From positions 124,001-188,000 of the forward strand of contig JAGWTH010000002.1 of NCBI GenBank assembly GCA_028868995.1: a DNA stretch of 64,000 nucleotides, given 5' to 3'. Position 1 is the stretch's first letter. Every line of letters starts with the position of its first letter. A program made the translations under genes and the position numbers. The notes beneath the pieces are model-generated. The model made no database searches, was not told the origin of the DNA, and worked only from the letters and a program-made list of their open reading frames with translations. This DNA is from Burkholderiales bacterium (GTDB taxonomy: Bacteria; Pseudomonadota; Gammaproteobacteria; Burkholderiales; Burkholderiaceae_C). This document shows positions 29,243 through 44,844 of this stretch, piece by piece.

Positions 29243-30670
29243 ATGAGCTCGATCAACTACAGCGAGAAGATCCCCAACAACGTCCACCTGAGCGAGGACC
29301 GCACGCTGCAGCGCGCGCTCGAGCAGTGGCAGCCGAACTACCTGCACTGGTGGAACGACATGGGGCCGGAGGGCAGCCAGAACTTCGACGTCTACCTGCG
29401 CACCGCGGTGAGCGTCGACCCCGAGGGCTGGGCGCAGTTCGGCTACGTGAAGATGCCCGAGTACCGCTGGGGCATCTTCCTGAACCCGGCGGAGAAGGAC
29501 CGCAAGATCCACTTCGGCGACCACCTCGGCGAGGCCGCCTGGCAGGACGTGCCCGGCGAGTACCGCGCCAACCTGCGCCGCATCATCGTCACGCAGGGCG
29601 ACACCGAGCCGGCCTCGGTGGAGCAGCAGCGCCACCTGGGCCTGACCTGCCCCAGCCAGTACGACCTGCGCAACCTGTTCCAGGTGAACGTGGAGGAAGG
29701 CCGCCACCTGTGGGCCATGGTCTACCTGCTGCACAAGTACTTCGGCAAGGACGGCCGCGAGGAGGGCGAGGCCCTGCTGGAGCGCCGCAGCGGCAACCAG
29801 GACAACCCGCGCATCCTGCAGGCGTTCAACGAGCCCACGCCCGACTGGCTGTCCTTCTTCATGTTCACGTACTTCACCGACCGCGACGGCAAGTTCCAGC
29901 TGTGCGCGCTCGCCGAGTCGTCCTTCGACCCCCTGGCGCGCACCACGAAGTTCATGCTGACCGAGGAGGCCCACCACATGTTCGTGGGCGAGTCGGGCAT
30001 CAGCCGAGTGATCCAGCGCACCTGCCAGGCCATGAACGAGCTGAAGACGGACGACCCGAAGAAGCTGCGCGAGGCCGGCGTGATCGACCTGCCCACCCTG
30101 CAGCGGTACCTGAACTTCCACTTCAGCGTCACCATCGACCTGTTCGGCGCCGACGAGTCGAGCAACGCCGCCACCTTCTATTCGACGGGCCTGAAGGGCC
30201 GCTTCGAGGAAGGCAAGCGCACCGACGACCACCTGCTGCGCGGCCAGACCTACCGGGTGCTGCACGCCGCCGGCGGCCAGCTGGTCGAGAAGGAGGTGCC
30301 GATGCTCAACGCCCTGAACGAGGTGCTGCGCGACGACTACATCAAGGACAGCATGGCCGGCGTCGGCCGCTGGAACAAGGTGATCGAGAAGGCCGGCATC
30401 CCGTTCCGCCTGACGACGCCACACAAGGCCTTCCACCGCAACATCGGCGCGCTCGCGGGCGTGAAGGTGTCGCCCGAGGGCAAGGTCGTGAGCGAGGCCG
30501 AATGGAATGCCAGGGTCGGCGAATGGCTGCCGACGGCGGAAGACCGCGCCTTCGTGGCCAGCCTGATGGGCCGCGTGGTCGAGCCGGGCAAGTTTGCCAA
30601 CTGGATCGCGCCGCCGGTGATGGGCATCAACCGCCAGCCGGTGAACTTCGAATACGTCCGGTTCGCGTAA
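29243..30670 (+). CDS. boxB: Benzoyl-CoA 2,3-epoxidase subunit BoxB
   Basis: [82 protein letters not shown]: recognisable BoxB. Confidence 0.97.
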   Translation: MSSINYSEKIPNNVHLSEDRTLQRALEQWQPNYLHWWNDMGPEGSQNFDVYLRTAVSVDPEGWAQFGYVKMPEYRWGIFLNPAEKDRKIHFGDHLGEAAWQDVPGEYRANLRRIIVTQGDTEPASVEQQRHLGLTCPSQYDLRNLFQVNVEEGRHLWAMVYLLHKYFGKDGREEGEALLERRSGNQDNPRILQAFNEPTPDWLSFFMFTYFTDRDGKFQLCALAESSFDPLARTTKFMLTEEAHHMFVGESGISRVIQRTCQAMNELKTDDPKKLREAGVIDLPTLQRYLNFHFSVTIDLFGADESSNAATFYSTGLKGRFEEGKRTDDHLLRGQTYRVLHAAGGQLVEKEVPMLNALNEVLRDDYIKDSMAGVGRWNKVIEKAGIPFRLTTPHKAFHRNIGALAGVKVSPEGKVVSEAEWNARVGEWLPTAEDRAFVASLMGRVVEPGKFANWIAPPVMGINRQPVNFEYVRFA

Positions 30671-30719
30671 GCCGCAACGCAGCGCGCGCCGGCGCTGTCC
30701 GGCGCGCGAGGAGACCCCC

Positions 30720-32000
30720 ATGGATGCGTCCGACGTCCTCTTCATCCGCCAGCACCTGATCGATCCGGAGATCTGCATCCGGTGCAACACCTGCGAGGCG
30801 ACCTGCCCGGTGCAGGCGATCACGCACGACTCCAACAACTATGTCGTCGATGCGGCCAAATGCAACCACTGCATGGCCTGCGTGCCGCCTTGCCCCACCG
30901 GCAGCATCGACAACTGGCGCACGGTGGCCAAGGCGCGGGCCTACACGCTGGAAGAGCAGTTCGGCTGGGAGTCGCTGCCCGAGGCGCTGAGCGAGGCGCA
31001 GCTGGCCGAGGCCGCCGGCGGCGCGGAGGTGGCGATCGCGGCGCAGCCCGGGGCGCAGCCGGTGGCGGCGTTCGAGCCCGGGCAGCAGGTATTCCGCAGC
31101 GCCGACTACGGCGCCACGCTGCCGCCCTGGTCGGCCGCCCATGCCTACACCAACCTGTACGGGCCCAAGGCGCCGGTGAAGTCGCTCACGGCCACGGTGA
31201 CCGGCAACGTGCGCGTCACCCAGGTCGGCAAGGACTACGACACGCACCACATCGTGCTGGACTTCGGCACGACGCCCTTCCCCGTGCTGGAAGGCCAGAG
31301 CATCGCCATCGTCCCGCCCGGGCTCGACGGCCAGGGCCGGCCGCACCATCCGCGCCAGTACAGCGTGGCCAGCCCCCGCAACGGCGAGCGGCCCGGCTAC
31401 AACAACCTGTCGCTGACCATCAAGCGCGTGCTGGAGGACCACGAGGGCCGGCCGGTGCGCGGCGTGGCCAGCAACTACATGTGCGACCTGAAGGTGGGCG
31501 ACAAGGTGGAGGTGATCGGGCCCTTCGGCGCCAGCTTCCTGATGCCCAACCACCCGAGAAGCCACATCGTGATGATCTGCACCGGCACCGGCAGCGCGCC
31601 GATGCGGGCGATGACCGAGTGGCGGCGGCGCCTGCGCCAGTCGGGCAAGTTCGAAGGCGGCAAGCTGCTGCTGTTCTTCGGCGCGCGCAGCCCCGAGGAA
31701 CTGCCGTACTTCGGCCCGCTGCAGAAGCTGCCCAGGGACTTCATCGACCTGAACCTCGCCTTCAGCCGGGTCGCGGGCCAGCCGAAGCGCTACGTGCAGG
31801 ACCTCATGCGCGAGCGCGCCGCCGACCTGGCGGCGCTGCTGGCCGATCCCGACGCCTGCTTCTACGTCTGCGGCCTGAAGGCGATGGAGGAGGGGGTGGT
31901 CCTGGCGCTGCGCGACATCGCGGTCGCGGCCGGCCAGGACTGGGAGGCACTGGGCGCCGCGCTCCAGCGCGACGGCCGCCTGCACCTCGAAACGTACTGA
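30720..32000 (+). CDS. boxA: Benzoyl-CoA 2,3-epoxidase reductase subunit BoxA
   Basis: [57 protein letters not shown] (2x[4Fe-4S]) plus a ferredoxin-NADP reductase domain ([29 protein letters not shown]). Confidence 0.96.
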   Translation: MDASDVLFIRQHLIDPEICIRCNTCEATCPVQAITHDSNNYVVDAAKCNHCMACVPPCPTGSIDNWRTVAKARAYTLEEQFGWESLPEALSEAQLAEAAGGAEVAIAAQPGAQPVAAFEPGQQVFRSADYGATLPPWSAAHAYTNLYGPKAPVKSLTATVTGNVRVTQVGKDYDTHHIVLDFGTTPFPVLEGQSIAIVPPGLDGQGRPHHPRQYSVASPRNGERPGYNNLSLTIKRVLEDHEGRPVRGVASNYMCDLKVGDKVEVIGPFGASFLMPNHPRSHIVMICTGTGSAPMRAMTEWRRRLRQSGKFEGGKLLLFFGARSPEELPYFGPLQKLPRDFIDLNLAFSRVAGQPKRYVQDLMRERAADLAALLADPDACFYVCGLKAMEEGVVLALRDIAVAAGQDWEALGAALQRDGRLHLETY

Positions 32001-32012
32001 CGTGCGCGCGGT

Positions 32013-32477
32013 TCAGGGCCGCACGTAGGCCCAGCCCTGCTGCTGTTTCTTCATCAGTTCCACCACGCCGGAGGGAACGTAGCTGATCTCGGGCAGCATG
32101 TCCGCCTTGGTGAGTTTCAGGTTGTGCATGGTGTTCTCGCAGGCGGCCACGTGGATGCCGGCCTTCATGGCCTCGGACACCCTTTCCCCCGCCTGCGAAC
32201 CCATCTTCAGCATGGCGATGCCGGGGCCGTAGGCCACGATCTCGATGTCGACCTTGGACGCCCCGCCGTAGTCGGACTGCACGTTCTTCGCGTTGTTCAG
32301 CGCCAGGCCCCACTTCATCGGGTCGCCGTCGCTCACCTGCAGGACCAGGCGCGGCTTGGCCGCGGCGCCCTCGGCGAGCGCGGCGGGAGCGTGGGCCGCC
32401 AGGGCGGCGGCGACCAGGGCCGCGCCACCGGCGGCGAAGAAGCCGCGGCGGGAGCGCGGTGCTTTCACGTCATTCAT
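32013..32477 (-). CDS. DsrE/DsrF-like family protein with Tat-type signal
   Basis: MNDVKAPRSRRGFFAAGGAALVAAALAAHAPAALAEGAAAKPRLVLQVSDGDPMKWGLALNNAKNVQSDYGGASKVDIEIVAYGPGIAMLKMGSQAGERVSEAMKAGIHVAACENTMHNLKLTKADMLPEISYVPSGVVELMKKQQQGWAYVRP. Confidence 0.78.
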   Translation of the reverse strand: MNDVKAPRSRRGFFAAGGAALVAAALAAHAPAALAEGAAAKPRLVLQVSDGDPMKWGLALNNAKNVQSDYGGASKVDIEIVAYGPGIAMLKMGSQAGERVSEAMKAGIHVAACENTMHNLKLTKADMLPEISYVPSGVVELMKKQQQGWAYVRP

Positions 32478-32734
32478 GGAGTTTCCTCGTTCCTCGTTCA
32501 CAGGGACTGCCGAGGATAGCGATTCCGCCCCCGGCGCGGCTCAGGGGTAAGCGAGCATGACCCTCCTGCGGGAACCGCGCACCTGCGGGACCAGGCGCTC
32601 CCGTGCACGGGGATCGAGGGCGGAGCGCGGAGGAGGGTGCGTCGCGCTTCCCCTTTCGTGCTTCGCGCACTATTCCTTCACTGCGTCGCGCCGGCACAAC
32701 TGCCGATCGCCCGCGTGCCTCGCGGCCCGCGCTG

Positions 32735-36883
<4,149 letters not shown>

Positions 36884-37755
36884 GCGGGGTCCTCCAGCAC
36901 GCCGTTCTTCAGCGCGTAGCGGGTCAGGCTGGCGACGTCGTGGATGTCCAGGCGTTGCATGATGCGCGCCCGGTGCACGTCCACCGTCTTGGAGCTCAGC
37001 CCCAGCTCGAAGCCGATCTGCTTGGAGCTCAGGCCCGCGGCGATCAGCTTGAGGATCTCGATCTGGCGCTGCGTGAGCAGGTCGCCGGGCCCGGCCGCCT
37101 GCTTCTGCAGCAGCCGGCTGGCGATCGCGGGGCTGAAATAGCTGCCGTCCGCCATCACCGTGCGCACGGCGTGTTCCAGTTCCCGGCGCGAGGCGTCCTT
37201 GAGCAGGTAGCCCCTCGCGCCGCTGGCCACGGCACGCTTGATCACGTCGACGGCGTCCAGCATGGAAACGACGACCACGGGCAGCTCCGGATAGAGCTCG
37301 TGCAGGCGCGCCAGGGCGCCGATGCCGTCCAGCCCCGGCATCGAGATGTCGGTCAGGACGATGTCGGGCCGCCGGAATTCGATCAGCCGCAGCAGCTCGT
37401 CGCCGCTGGCGGCCTCCCCCACCACCTCGAAACCGGGGATGGACCCGAGCAGCGAGCCCAGCGCTTCGCGTACCAGCGTGTGGTCATCGGCGAGGACGAT
37501 GCGGATGGGGACGTCGGGTGGACGCGTGGGCACCGGGAGGTCTCCTGGCTGCTGGGATCGAAGGCATTGTGCCGCCAGGATCGCGCCTTGTCCCTTGTTC
37601 GCAGGGAGGAGGAGGCGAAATCCCACGGGGTGCAGCCGGACGCGGCGGAGGTCGCCGCGGCCTGCGCGACCACTGGCTCGCGGATGTGAGTTTTTTCGCG
37701 GGACTGTGGCTTCATCCCTCCGCGCCGGCGCCCCGGCCCCGGGGCGCGCGCCGGA

Positions 37756-38460
37756 TCAGCGCCCGGCCCGGGCCTCGGCGGCCAGGACGGCCGGCAGCGT
37801 GGCCAGGAAGGCCTGGACGTGCAGCCCGATCACGCGCGGCACCTCGATCGAGGTGCCGTCCCCGTACACGTGGCGGCGGATCGCCAGGTGGGAGATGTTG
37901 CCGTGCAGGATCCAGCCGATCTCCTGCACCAGCGCCGGGTTGGCCGGCACCGGCTGGCCGCAGTCGAAGGCGGCCTCCTCCACGATGGTCTGCAGCAGCG
38001 TGCGGATGATCGCCGAGATGTAGGTCGGCGCGATCTCCACCTCCGCGAGCGACGCATAGAGGAACAGGCGCAGCCAGCGCCGGGTGAGGATGGTGTCGTA
38101 GTACTCGCGGTAGAAGGCGTTCAGCCGCTCGACCAGCGGGACGGAGCGGTCGCGCAGCTGCACGAACCAGATCGCCTTGAACGGGCCGGCGATCTCGGCC
38201 TCGTAGACCGCGTTGATCAGGGCCGACTTGTTCGGGAACGCGCTGTACAGCAGGCGCTGCGACACGCCGCAGGCCTCGGCGAGCGCGCGCGTCTGCGCCG
38301 TCAGCCCGTATTCCGAGAAGAACTCGAAGGCCTTGGCCTGGATCTGGGCCCGGCGCTGCGCCGCGGGCATGCGGGCCGTCGGTCGGCGCTTGCCTTCGGC
38401 GGCGGGCTTGCCGGGGCTGCGTTGCCGGGCGGCGGTCAGGGTGGCGGATTTGGCTTTCAT
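37756..38460 (-). CDS. TetR family transcriptional regulator
   Basis: RMPAAQRRAQIQAKAFEFFSEYGLTAQTRALAEACGVSQRLLYSAFPNKSALINAVYEAEIAGPFKAIWFVQLRDRSV: TetR N-terminal HTH. The upstream start at 38544 is also open. Confidence 0.9.
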   Translation of the reverse strand: MKAKSATLTAARQRSPGKPAAEGKRRPTARMPAAQRRAQIQAKAFEFFSEYGLTAQTRALAEACGVSQRLLYSAFPNKSALINAVYEAEIAGPFKAIWFVQLRDRSVPLVERLNAFYREYYDTILTRRWLRLFLYASLAEVEIAPTYISAIIRTLLQTIVEEAAFDCGQPVPANPALVQEIGWILHGNISHLAIRRHVYGDGTSIEVPRVIGLHVQAFLATLPAVLAAEARAGR

Positions 38461-38570
38461 CGGTCGGATCGGTCTGCGCGCGGGCCGGGCCGGCGCGGAA
38501 TTCGGCCTGCGCGCGGCACGGGTCCGCGCGAAAGCGGTGGACACAACCCCGACTCTAGCTGCAAAATGTA

Positions 38571-38586
38571 ATCGTCAGTTGACGAT
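38571..38586. promoter_or_regulatory. Candidate TetR-family operator copy 1: ATCGTCAGTTGACGAT
   Basis: 7-bp perfect inverted arms (ATCGTCA/TGACGAT) around GT, between the tetR gene and the divergent NIPSNAP gene. Confidence 0.7.
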
Positions 38587-38638
38587 ATAAATGCTCCATG
38601 CCTGACGACATGGACATCCCACCCGTGAAGGAGCCGAC

Positions 38639-38950
38639 GTGATCTACGAAATGCGGACCTACCAGGTCCAGGCCGGCAAGGCCGCCGAATTCCTCAAGAT
38701 GTACCAGGAGCGGGGCCTGCCCCTGATCTCCCGCTACGCGAAGCTGGTCGGCTGCTGGACCAAGGAAAGCGGGGTGCTCAATTCGGTGGTGTTCCTCTGG
38801 GCCTACGACGACCTGGGGCACCGGACCGCCCAGCGGGCCAAGATGGCGCAGGACGCGGAATGGACCGCGTTCGTGCCCTCCATGCTGCCCTACCTGGTGC
38901 ACCAGGAAAGCGTGTTCCTCGCGCCGGCCGCGTTCTCGCCGCTGAAGTAG
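38639..38950 (+). CDS. NIPSNAP family protein (GTG start)
   Basis: MIYEMRTYQVQAGKAAEFLKMYQERGLPLISRYAKLVGCWTKESGVLNSVVFLWAYDDLGHRTAQRAKMAQDAEWTAFVPSMLPYLVHQESVFLAP. Confidence 0.9.
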   Translation: MIYEMRTYQVQAGKAAEFLKMYQERGLPLISRYAKLVGCWTKESGVLNSVVFLWAYDDLGHRTAQRAKMAQDAEWTAFVPSMLPYLVHQESVFLAPAAFSPLK

Positions 38951-38959
38951 GCGGGCGCC

Positions 38960-40321
<1,362 letters not shown>

Positions 40322-40347
40322 CTTGGGGAATTCCCGAGATTCTCGTA

Positions 40348-40363
40348 TTCGTCACTTGACGAT
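40348..40363. promoter_or_regulatory. Candidate TetR-family operator copy 2: TTCGTCACTTGACGAT
   Basis: 14 of 16 identical to the copy at 38571; sits in the promoter region of the ABC transporter/Mo-hydroxylase operon. Confidence 0.65.
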
Positions 40364-40491
40364 ATCCAGCATTTAAACCATTATTCGCATCGAGGTCGGG
40401 CGAGCGGCGGTGGGTCGCGCGCCTGCGTACCGGCCGGCTCGGCACGTCGCGAAGCGCACGCCCGCTGCAGCCACCTTGAGGAGTGAGAGGC

Positions 40492-41826
40492 ATGAGCAAC
40501 GTGTGGAACGGCGTCCCGTCGCGGCGCGACTTCCTGAAGGCAGCGGGGGCGGCCGGGGCGGCCGGCACCGGCCTGCTGGCGCTGGACGCGCAGGCGCAGT
40601 CGGGCGCGCTGAACATGTACACCTGGTCCGCCGCGGTCGACCTGGTCAAGAGCCACCTGACCGCCTTCGAGGCCAAGACCGGCATCAAGGTCAACTACAA
40701 CACCTCGCCCTGGGCCCAGTACCGCGACACCATGGTCACCAAGTTCGTGGCCAAGGCGCCGATCGACGTGCTGTGGGTCTCCGACAGCTGGCTGCCCGAA
40801 TGGGCCGACGCCGGCTGGATCGCCCCGATCAACCAGTTCCCCGAGCTCCTGAAGTACAACGCCGACGCCGACAAGTTCTGCACGGACTCGATGACCTACA
40901 AGGGCAAGCAGTACGGCCTGACCTACTACTCGGACTACATGGCGTTCTTCTACGACGAGGAGAAGCTGAAGAAGGCGGGGATCAAGGAGCCGCCCAGGAC
41001 CTGGGACGAGGTGCTGCAGCAGTCGCAGAAGATCAAGGCCGCGGGCCTGAGCGAATACCCGATGATGCTGTCGATGGCCCGCGAGAGCTGGCTGGTCGAG
41101 TTCCTCACCGCCATGGTGTACTCCAACGGCGGCCGCTTCGTCGACGACAAGGGCATGGCGGCCCTGGCGCAGCCGGGCGGCGGCGCGCAGCGCGCGCTGC
41201 AGTGGATCGTGGATGCGGTGCAGAAGCACAAGATCATCTCGCCCGCCTGCGTGGAGACCGGCGAGCTCAACGGCCTGAAGGCCTTCGGCGCGGGCAACCA
41301 TGCCTTCGCCCTGCTGAGCCGCTACCGCATCCGCACGCTCAACGACCCGAAGCAGTCGCCCATCGCCGGCCGCGTGCGCCAGGCGCTGATGCCCGCGGGC
41401 ACCGGCCCCGGCGGCTCGCACGCCACCGTGGGCTGGATGCGCTTCCACGGCGTGACGCCCCAGGCGCTGGCCGACAAGACCCGCGCGGCCAATGCCGCCA
41501 AGCTGGTCGAATGGTTCGGCGGCAAGGCCGGCAGCCAGTACCAGTTCCAGAAGATGCTGTTCAACGACCTGGGCTCCGGCTTCGGCATCCCCTCTCTGTT
41601 CAAGGATCCCGAGGTGCAGGCCAGCTACGCCAAGTACGCGGACATCAAGATGTTCGAGGCGCAGCAGAAGCTCGCCCGCAAGAAGGACGTGATCGCCCGC
41701 TGGTTCGGCGAGTGGGACGAGGTCAACGGCACGGCCTGGCAGTCCGCCGTGGTCGGCAAGGCCTCGGTCGCCGACGCGCTGAAGAAGTCGGCCGACTCCT
41801 GGAACGACCTGCGCAAGAACGCCTGA
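40492..41826 (+). CDS. Extracellular solute-binding protein, sugar/polyamine-type ABC transporter, Tat-type signal
   Basis: MSNVWNGVPSRRDFLKAAGAAGAAGTGLLALDAQAQSGALNMYTWSAAVDLVKSHLTAFEAKTGIKVNYNTSPWAQYRDTMVTKFVAKAPIDVLWVSDSWLPEWADAGWI. Confidence 0.9.
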   Translation: MSNVWNGVPSRRDFLKAAGAAGAAGTGLLALDAQAQSGALNMYTWSAAVDLVKSHLTAFEAKTGIKVNYNTSPWAQYRDTMVTKFVAKAPIDVLWVSDSWLPEWADAGWIAPINQFPELLKYNADADKFCTDSMTYKGKQYGLTYYSDYMAFFYDEEKLKKAGIKEPPRTWDEVLQQSQKIKAAGLSEYPMMLSMARESWLVEFLTAMVYSNGGRFVDDKGMAALAQPGGGAQRALQWIVDAVQKHKIISPACVETGELNGLKAFGAGNHAFALLSRYRIRTLNDPKQSPIAGRVRQALMPAGTGPGGSHATVGWMRFHGVTPQALADKTRAANAAKLVEWFGGKAGSQYQFQKMLFNDLGSGFGIPSLFKDPEVQASYAKYADIKMFEAQQKLARKKDVIARWFGEWDEVNGTAWQSAVVGKASVADALKKSADSWNDLRKNA

Positions 41827-41893
41827 AGACCCCCGCCGGGGCCGCGTCCCGCGAGGACGCGGCCCGCCCTTTCCCCCCGCCCGAGGCCGCCCC

Positions 41894-42802
41894 ATGAGCA
41901 AGCCCCGCCGCAGCTGGCTGCGGACCCCGTCCAGCGCCTACGACCAGCGCAGCGCCATGCTGTTCCTGGCGCCCATGTTCGCCGTGCTGATGACGGTGGC
42001 GGTGTTCCCGGTGCTGTATTCCTTCTGGATCAGCCTGTTCGACCTGAAGCTCACGCGGCCCCACCGCGTGCCTTTCGTCGGCTTCGAGAACTACGCGAAG
42101 GTCTTCGCGGACCCGGAGTTCTGGCATTCGGTGCTGCGCACGGTCAACTTCACCCTCATGTCCGTGACGGCCATCATGGTGATCGCGACCCTGATGGCGC
42201 TGCTGCTGAACCAGGAGTTCCGCGGCCGCCGCGTGCTGTCGGCCATCCTGCTGATCCCCTGGGCGATCCCCTACGTGGCCAACGGCCTGATGTGGAAGTG
42301 GATCTACGACTCGGGCTTCGGCGCCCTCAACGGCCTGATGCTGCAGCTGGGCCTGATCGACAAGTACATCGTCATGCTGGGCGACACCCACAAGACGCTG
42401 CCGCTGATCGCCAACGCCTTCGTCTGGAAGGAAGTGCCGCTGGCCACCATCCTGCTGCTGGTGACGCTGAAGGCGATCCGGCCGGACCTGTACAGCGCCG
42501 CCAAGGTTGACGGCGCCAACGTCTGGCAGCGCTTCCTGCACATCACGCTGCCCTCGCTGGTGCCCGGCTTCGCGCTGGTGGTGATCTACGAGACGATGAT
42601 GGCGATCCGCCACTTCGACCTGTTCTTCGTGCTCACGGAGGGCGGTCCCGCCGATGCCTCCAACGTGGTCGCCTGGCAGGTGTACGTGGAGACCTTCCGC
42701 AAGCTGGCCTTCGGCACCGGCGCCGCGCTCGCCTACATCATGGCCGTGGCGACCTTCGTCCTGGCCTGGTTCATCATCCGCGCCACGAGCCGCAAGCTCT
42801 GA
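41894..42802 (+). CDS. Sugar-type ABC transporter permease (MalF/UgpA-like)
   Basis: AMLFLAPMFAVLMTVAVFPVLYSFWISLFDLKL...ILLIPWAIPYVANGLMWKWIYDSGFGALN...KVDGANVWQRFLHITLPSLVPG (EAA-loop). Confidence 0.93.
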   Translation: MSKPRRSWLRTPSSAYDQRSAMLFLAPMFAVLMTVAVFPVLYSFWISLFDLKLTRPHRVPFVGFENYAKVFADPEFWHSVLRTVNFTLMSVTAIMVIATLMALLLNQEFRGRRVLSAILLIPWAIPYVANGLMWKWIYDSGFGALNGLMLQLGLIDKYIVMLGDTHKTLPLIANAFVWKEVPLATILLLVTLKAIRPDLYSAAKVDGANVWQRFLHITLPSLVPGFALVVIYETMMAIRHFDLFFVLTEGGPADASNVVAWQVYVETFRKLAFGTGAALAYIMAVATFVLAWFIIRATSRKL

Positions 42803-42818
42803 GCGCGCCGCACGCCCC

Positions 42819-43730
42819 ATGAACAAGTTCTTCCCCGGCCGGCGCACGCTGCTGTTCGTCGCCTCGCTGCTGTTCTCGCTGTACGTGCTGGCGCCCGTCG
42901 CCTGGCTCGTGTCGTCCTCGGTGCAGACGGAGGCGGAGATCACCTCCGTGCCGCCGCACTGGATCCCGCACGAGACCACCTTCGACAACTTCCGCGCCAT
43001 CTTCAAGGCCGAAGGCGGCGAGAAGGTGACCTACGAGACGCGCAAGCAGGGCGACACGGCCACCGGCGGCTTCATCCCGTCCACCGCCTCCAACCTGCTG
43101 CCGGCCATGAAGAACAGCTTCATCGTGGCCTTCGCGGTGGTGATCCTCAACCTGCTGGTGAGCGTGCCGGCGGCCTACGCGCTGGCCAAGATCCGCTTCA
43201 TCGGGCGGACCACGTCGATCTACTTCATGCTGTCGACGCGGGTCATCCCGGACATCGCGCTGGTGGTGCCCTTCTTCCTGTTCGTGCAGAAGCTGGGGCT
43301 GATGGACAACGTGCTGTCGCTGATCATCACCTACCTGGCGATCACGGTGCCGTTCAGCATCTTCATCCTGACCGGCTACTTCGAGTCGCTGCCCGACGAA
43401 CTGGACAAGGCGGCGCGGGTGGACGGCTGCTCGCGGCTGCAGACCCTGGTGCTGGTGTTCCTGCCGCTGGCGCTGCCCTCGCTGGTGGCGGTGATCCTGT
43501 TCACCTTCCTCACCAGCTGGAACGAGTTCCTGCTGGCGCTGATGTTCACCCAGACCCCGGCCTCGCAGACCATGCCGATCGTGGTGGCGTCATTCACCTC
43601 CGACTTCAACATCAGCTTCTCCTTCATCAACGCCGCCGGCGTGCTGGCGATCGTGCCTCCCGTGCTGATCGCCATCGTGTTCGAGCGCTACATCGTGTCC
43701 GGCCTGACCGCCGGCGCCGTCAAGGGCTAA
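42819..43730 (+). CDS. Sugar-type ABC transporter permease (MalG/UgpE-like)
   Basis: MNKFFPGRRTLLFVASLLFSLYVLAPVAWLVSSSVQTEAEI...PDELDKAARVDGCSRLQTLVLVFLPLALPSLVAVILFTFLTSWNEFLLAL. Confidence 0.93.
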   Translation: MNKFFPGRRTLLFVASLLFSLYVLAPVAWLVSSSVQTEAEITSVPPHWIPHETTFDNFRAIFKAEGGEKVTYETRKQGDTATGGFIPSTASNLLPAMKNSFIVAFAVVILNLLVSVPAAYALAKIRFIGRTTSIYFMLSTRVIPDIALVVPFFLFVQKLGLMDNVLSLIITYLAITVPFSIFILTGYFESLPDELDKAARVDGCSRLQTLVLVFLPLALPSLVAVILFTFLTSWNEFLLALMFTQTPASQTMPIVVASFTSDFNISFSFINAAGVLAIVPPVLIAIVFERYIVSGLTAGAVKG

Positions 43731-43739
43731 GGACCTCCC

Positions 43740-44837
43740 ATGGCACGCATCCAGTTCGAATCCGTGCGCAAGCAGTACCCCAACGGGTACACCGCGCTGG
43801 AAAACCTCAACCTCGACATCGCCGACAAGGAGTTCCTGGTGCTGCTGGGCCCCTCCGGCTGCGGGAAGTCCACCACGCTGAACATGATCGCCGGGCTGGA
43901 GGACGTCACCGACGGCAACCTGCGCTTCGACGACGCGGTGATGAACACCGTGCCGCCGCACAAGCGCGACGTCGCGATGGTGTTCCAGAGCTACGCGCTG
44001 TATCCGCACAAGACGGTGTACGACAACATCGCCTTCGGCCTGAAGATGCGCAAGTTCGACGCGGCCGAGATCGACCGGCGCGTGCGCGACGCGGCCCGCC
44101 GCCTGGAGATCGAGCCCCTGCTGCAGCGCCGGCCCGACCAGCTCTCCGGCGGCCAGCGCCAGCGCGTGGCCCTGGGCCGCGCCATGGTGCGCCAGCCCCA
44201 GGTGTTCCTGATGGACGAGCCGCTGTCCAACCTGGACGCGGCGCTGCGCATCTCGATGCGCGCCGAGATCAAGCAGCTGCACCAGGCCATGCAGACGACC
44301 TTCGTCTACGTGACCCACGACCAGGCGGAAGCCCTGACGCTGGCCGACCGCATCGTCGTGATGCGCAGCGGCGTCGTGCAGCAGATCGGCTCGCCCGACG
44401 CGATCTACGAGCGGCCGGCCAACATGTTCGTGGCCTCCTTCCTGGGCAACCCGCCGATCAACTTCCTGCGCGGCCGCCTCACGCGCCTGCCGCAGGGCCT
44501 GGTGTTCCGCAGCGGCGCGACCTCGCTGACCCTGCCGCCGGCGGCGGCGCAGAAGCTGTCCGCCCACGACGGGCGCGAGGTCGTGCTGGGCATCCGGGCC
44601 GAGGACGTGGCCGAGGAGGCCGGGCCCGACGCCGCCTTCCTGGGCGGGCGCATCCTGTCCGTCCTGCCGGTGGGATCCGACCAGTTCCTGGAGCTGGAGG
44701 TGGAGGACAGCAAGCTGTTCTTCCGCGTCGGCAAGGAGTGCCAGCACAAGGCCGGCGACCAGGCCCGCCTGGCGATCAACCTGAACCGCCTGCACGTGTT
44801 CGATCCGGACACCACGCAGAACCTGCTGTGGGCGTGA
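43740..44837 (+). CDS. ABC transporter ATP-binding protein (UgpC/MalK-type)
   Basis: LLGPSGCGKSTTLNMIAGLEDVTDG (Walker A); LSGGQRQRVALGRAMVRQPQVFLMDEPLSNLDAALR (signature plus Walker B); C-terminal TOBE-like region. Confidence 0.95.
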   Translation: MARIQFESVRKQYPNGYTALENLNLDIADKEFLVLLGPSGCGKSTTLNMIAGLEDVTDGNLRFDDAVMNTVPPHKRDVAMVFQSYALYPHKTVYDNIAFGLKMRKFDAAEIDRRVRDAARRLEIEPLLQRRPDQLSGGQRQRVALGRAMVRQPQVFLMDEPLSNLDAALRISMRAEIKQLHQAMQTTFVYVTHDQAEALTLADRIVVMRSGVVQQIGSPDAIYERPANMFVASFLGNPPINFLRGRLTRLPQGLVFRSGATSLTLPPAAAQKLSAHDGREVVLGIRAEDVAEEAGPDAAFLGGRILSVLPVGSDQFLELEVEDSKLFFRVGKECQHKAGDQARLAINLNRLHVFDPDTTQNLLWA

Positions 44838-44844
44838 CGCACCG

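Noticed and set aside
32668-32687. GCGCACTATTCCTTCACTGC as a fifth BoxR operator
   Set aside because: Lacks the second TGC half at the right spacing and lies in the 3' region of the histidine kinase, not at a box promoter.
40326-40335. GGGAATTCCC palindrome after the serine dehydratase gene as a terminator
   Set aside because: Short, no T tract. The nearby TetR-type palindrome is a better explanation for structure in this gap.
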